Made by a program: the position numbers and the translations under genes. From Fistularia commersonii (taxonomy: Eukaryota > Chordata > Actinopteri > Syngnathiformes > Fistulariidae): a stretch of 64,000 nt of DNA. The notes beneath the pieces are model-generated. The model saw only the letters and a list, made by a program, of their open reading frames with translations. It was not told the origin of the DNA and ran no database searches. This document shows, in pieces, positions 62,100-64,000 of the stretch. Position 1 is the first letter of the stretch, and each line of letters starts with the position of its first letter. The DNA is taken from the NCBI GenBank assembly GCA_037954325.1, contig JBBMNZ010000026.1, positions 6,637,501-6,701,500 of the forward strand, given 5' to 3'.

Positions 62100-62910
62100 G
62101 TAAAACACGAACTTATTTTGAATATTCTCATGACTGTTTATGTTGAACTTTTTGCATGTATGTTTCCTCGCTTTTTATTTTATTTTTTTTTCAACGATGC
62201 GTTTCCACATGAACGTTATTGTGCGTAAACGCAACGCAACTTGTTGACGTGTTGTTCCCCACATGACATTACGTAACACTATAAATCTGAATGTTTCATT
62301 CAATTGTGGATTATAGCCGGTCGGTAAAGTTGTATTTTTCTAAGTGACTTAAAGTCCTCAGATTTTTCAATATCCAATTTGATTTTGCTTTTCCTTTTGA
62401 TGGCTATATGCATTTACTAGTTTAAAAATGTATTAGAATTTACAAGAATACCTGTTACATGTAATCATCAAATGATAATTGTATTAGATAATCCAATATC
62501 TTTTTTTTAGACATGTATAAAATTTCATTCTTTGTCTCTTGTCAGAAAGATTAAGGTTGACACTCAACTTTTAAACCAGGGGAATTATTGCATGAACTTT
62601 TCAAGGTCAGAAAAGCAAAATCTAAATTTCTTCTCAATGTTTTGGTGGTTTTCTTTCTATTCTTTTTATGCCTTGTAAGTTATTTTTGAGTGTTATTTAA
62701 AAAAAAAAACAGTAAAAATTATGTGTCACATCATAAATCATTCCAATTAACAAGTGCATTTGTCTTCACTTATTTTATAGAATTTACATAGCGTAAATAA
62801 TTGTCATGTCTGTTGTATTATACTTACACTTATTATTATACTTTTAAGATAAAAGCCCTTCATTGGTGTCATTTTCATTTTTGAACCATATCGTATTTTC
62901 TTCAAATAAG
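62100..62910 (+). other. dao: dao intron 1 (predicted)
   Basis: An 0.8-kb AT-rich intron between the noncoding exon and the exon with the start codon. Nothing else is recognised. Confidence 0.45.
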
Positions 62911-62912
62911 GC

Positions 62913-63106
62913 ATGCGTGTGGCGGTGATAGGAGCTGGGGTCATCGGTCTGTCGACAGCCCAAAGCATATATGAGCAGTATCACTCCATTGTCACTCCTC
63001 TGACAATCGAAGTGTATGCGGACCGTTTCACTCCACTGACCACCAGCGATGGGGCCGCAGGATTCTGGCAGCCGTATCTCTACGACAAAGGCAACATCCA
63101 GGAGAC
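62913..63106 (+). CDS. dao: dao first coding exon: FAD-binding N-terminus
   Basis: It encodes 64 residues from MRVAVIGAGVIGLST to NIQE plus two bases, ending GGAGAC|GTGAGG. Confidence 0.95.
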
Positions 63107-63814
63107 GTGAGGTGTATTCCATTTGTGCACATGCTGGATGCTGCTTTTTGTTAATCTAAAATGCTTTTAACGCTATTTTCCCGTCACCTCTAGAAAATGG
63201 AATAAAGAGACCTTTGAATACTTGCAAAGCTTCCTCAGTTCACCCGAGTCCATAAAGATGGGTATATTCCTTCAGTCTGGCTACAACCTCTGCACTGAAC
63301 AAATGCCTGTGAGCAATGCTTTATTATTTGATTTTTTGTTGTTGTTTTTTTTGCTTTGTTTCTTGCTTTGACTGTCTTTTCCCATAGAATGCTAAGGTAA
63401 AATGAAATGTGAAGTACAGGTAACCTGAGTTCAATAACCACTGTAAACATGCAAATCACAACAAAATGATTTCAAAGTTCATTTAGCTTATCGAAGCAAT
63501 GCCATCATCGGACAATGCAGGCAATAAATACTGCCTGACGAGCAGAAGAGCTTTGTTGAGCAACATAAAGAGAAGTGCCTCCATTGTACGCTATCTAGGG
63601 TAGAACATTAACATTGAGCCACATTAAGGGTAAAGCTTAGATTCTGAATTTGAGGTTAATTGACATTATATAATGTCCATAATTAACAGCAGTTGAAGTA
63701 TGCAGATGAATCATACTGATTTTTTTTTTTATTGCAGGAGCCATCATTTAAAGATATTGTCCTTGGCTTCAGACAACTCACACAGCGAGAGCTGCAAATG
63801 TTTCCTGGCTACAA
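62913..63814 (+). CDS. dao: D-amino-acid oxidase, 5' part (3 coding exons; gene continues beyond the window)
   Basis: An FAD-dependent peroxisomal enzyme that oxidises neutral D-amino acids to imino acids with H2O2 release. Coding exons are 62913-63106, 63194-63308 and 63738-63814, with correct GT-AG borders and phases. Together they give the first 128 residues. The dinucleotide-binding motif is VAVIGAGVIGLST (GxGxxG). YADRFTPLTTSDGAAGFWQPYL is the conserved flavin-binding segment, closer to DAO than to D-aspartate oxidase. GFRQLTQRELQMFPGY matches human GFRKLTPRELDMFPDYGY. The catalytic Tyr and Arg and the peroxisomal C-terminus lie outside the window. The acceptor before the ATG is AAATAAG|GC. 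Synteny next to ssh1 supports orthology. Confidence 0.95.
63194..63308 (+). CDS. dao: dao second coding exon
   Basis: It encodes KWNKETFEYLQSFLSSPES to YNLCTEQMP (38 residues). The acceptor is CACCTCTAG and the donor CCT|GTGAGC. Confidence 0.94.
63738..63814 (+). CDS. dao: dao third coding exon
   Basis: It encodes EPSFKDIVLGFRQLTQRE to FPGY (25 residues) plus two bases. The acceptor is TTTTATTGCAG and the donor ACAA|GTAAGT. The following intron runs off the window. Confidence 0.94.
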
Positions 63815-64000
63815 GTAAGTGTGTAACCACCGGGGATTGTGTCAGATCATTAAGGCAAATAGTTGTTTGTGATAATAACACACCACTTAAACTCCAAAAA
63901 TGTGTTGCACAGAACAGTATGACTGAACAACATAAACAAATAAAAAATGCTGTATATGCATAAACCAAAACAAGGAATTCTCTATTTATCCCCCCCTCTC

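Noticed and set aside
1..64000. CRISPR arrays, bacterial operons, phage or plasmid features, tRNA and rRNA genes
   Set aside because: The window is vertebrate nuclear DNA. No regularly spaced repeats, tRNA box motifs or rRNA segments were seen.

Overview
The window is vertebrate nuclear DNA, almost certainly from a ray-finned (teleost) fish. The evidence is intron-rich genes with GT-AG splicing, short introns in the 3' halves of the genes, many (CA)n, (GA)n and (AT)n microsatellites, and two terminal-inverted-repeat element families of a kind abundant in teleosts. Gene order and orientation (coro1c minus, ssh1 minus, dao plus) match human 12q24 (CORO1C-SSH1-DAO), so this is an ancient syntenic block. 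All exon positions were worked out by hand from protein similarity, splice consensus and reading phase.

Layout. 1-2.5 kb: no confident gene; exon-like fragments on the minus strand may be a decayed gene. 2.5-39.8 kb: coro1c (minus), coronin-1C. Ten coding exons (5091-25705) rebuild a 473-residue protein. A CpG-rich first exon lies at about 34.7 kb. A second upstream promoter at about 39.8 kb feeds a 2080-bp exon (35755-37834) that encodes 691 disordered, charged residues and joins in frame to the first coronin exon. This predicts a coronin of about 1165 residues. 39.8-43.3 kb: intergenic, rich in AT microsatellites, with two MITE-type DNA transposons, one inserted inside an older repeat. 43.3-60.7 kb: ssh1 (minus), slingshot cofilin phosphatase; fifteen coding exons rebuild a 1051-residue protein. 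60.7-62.0 kb: ssh1/dao intergenic spacer. 62.0-64.0 kb: dao (plus), D-amino-acid oxidase; the 5' end and first three coding exons are present and the rest lies beyond the window.

Functionally, coro1c and ssh1 both act on actin turnover. Coronin-1C binds F-actin and Arp2/3 and works with cofilin; slingshot dephosphorylates and activates cofilin and also docks on F-actin and 14-3-3. dao is an unrelated peroxisomal flavoenzyme whose link is positional. The most notable observation is the alternative giant N-terminal exon of coro1c. Secondary points are a perfect 30-bp palindrome centred on a consensus CArG box in a coro1c intron, a 59-bp near-perfect hairpin in ssh1 intron 2, an orphan coding-like exon in the same intron, and a nested MITE insertion whose empty site can be read.
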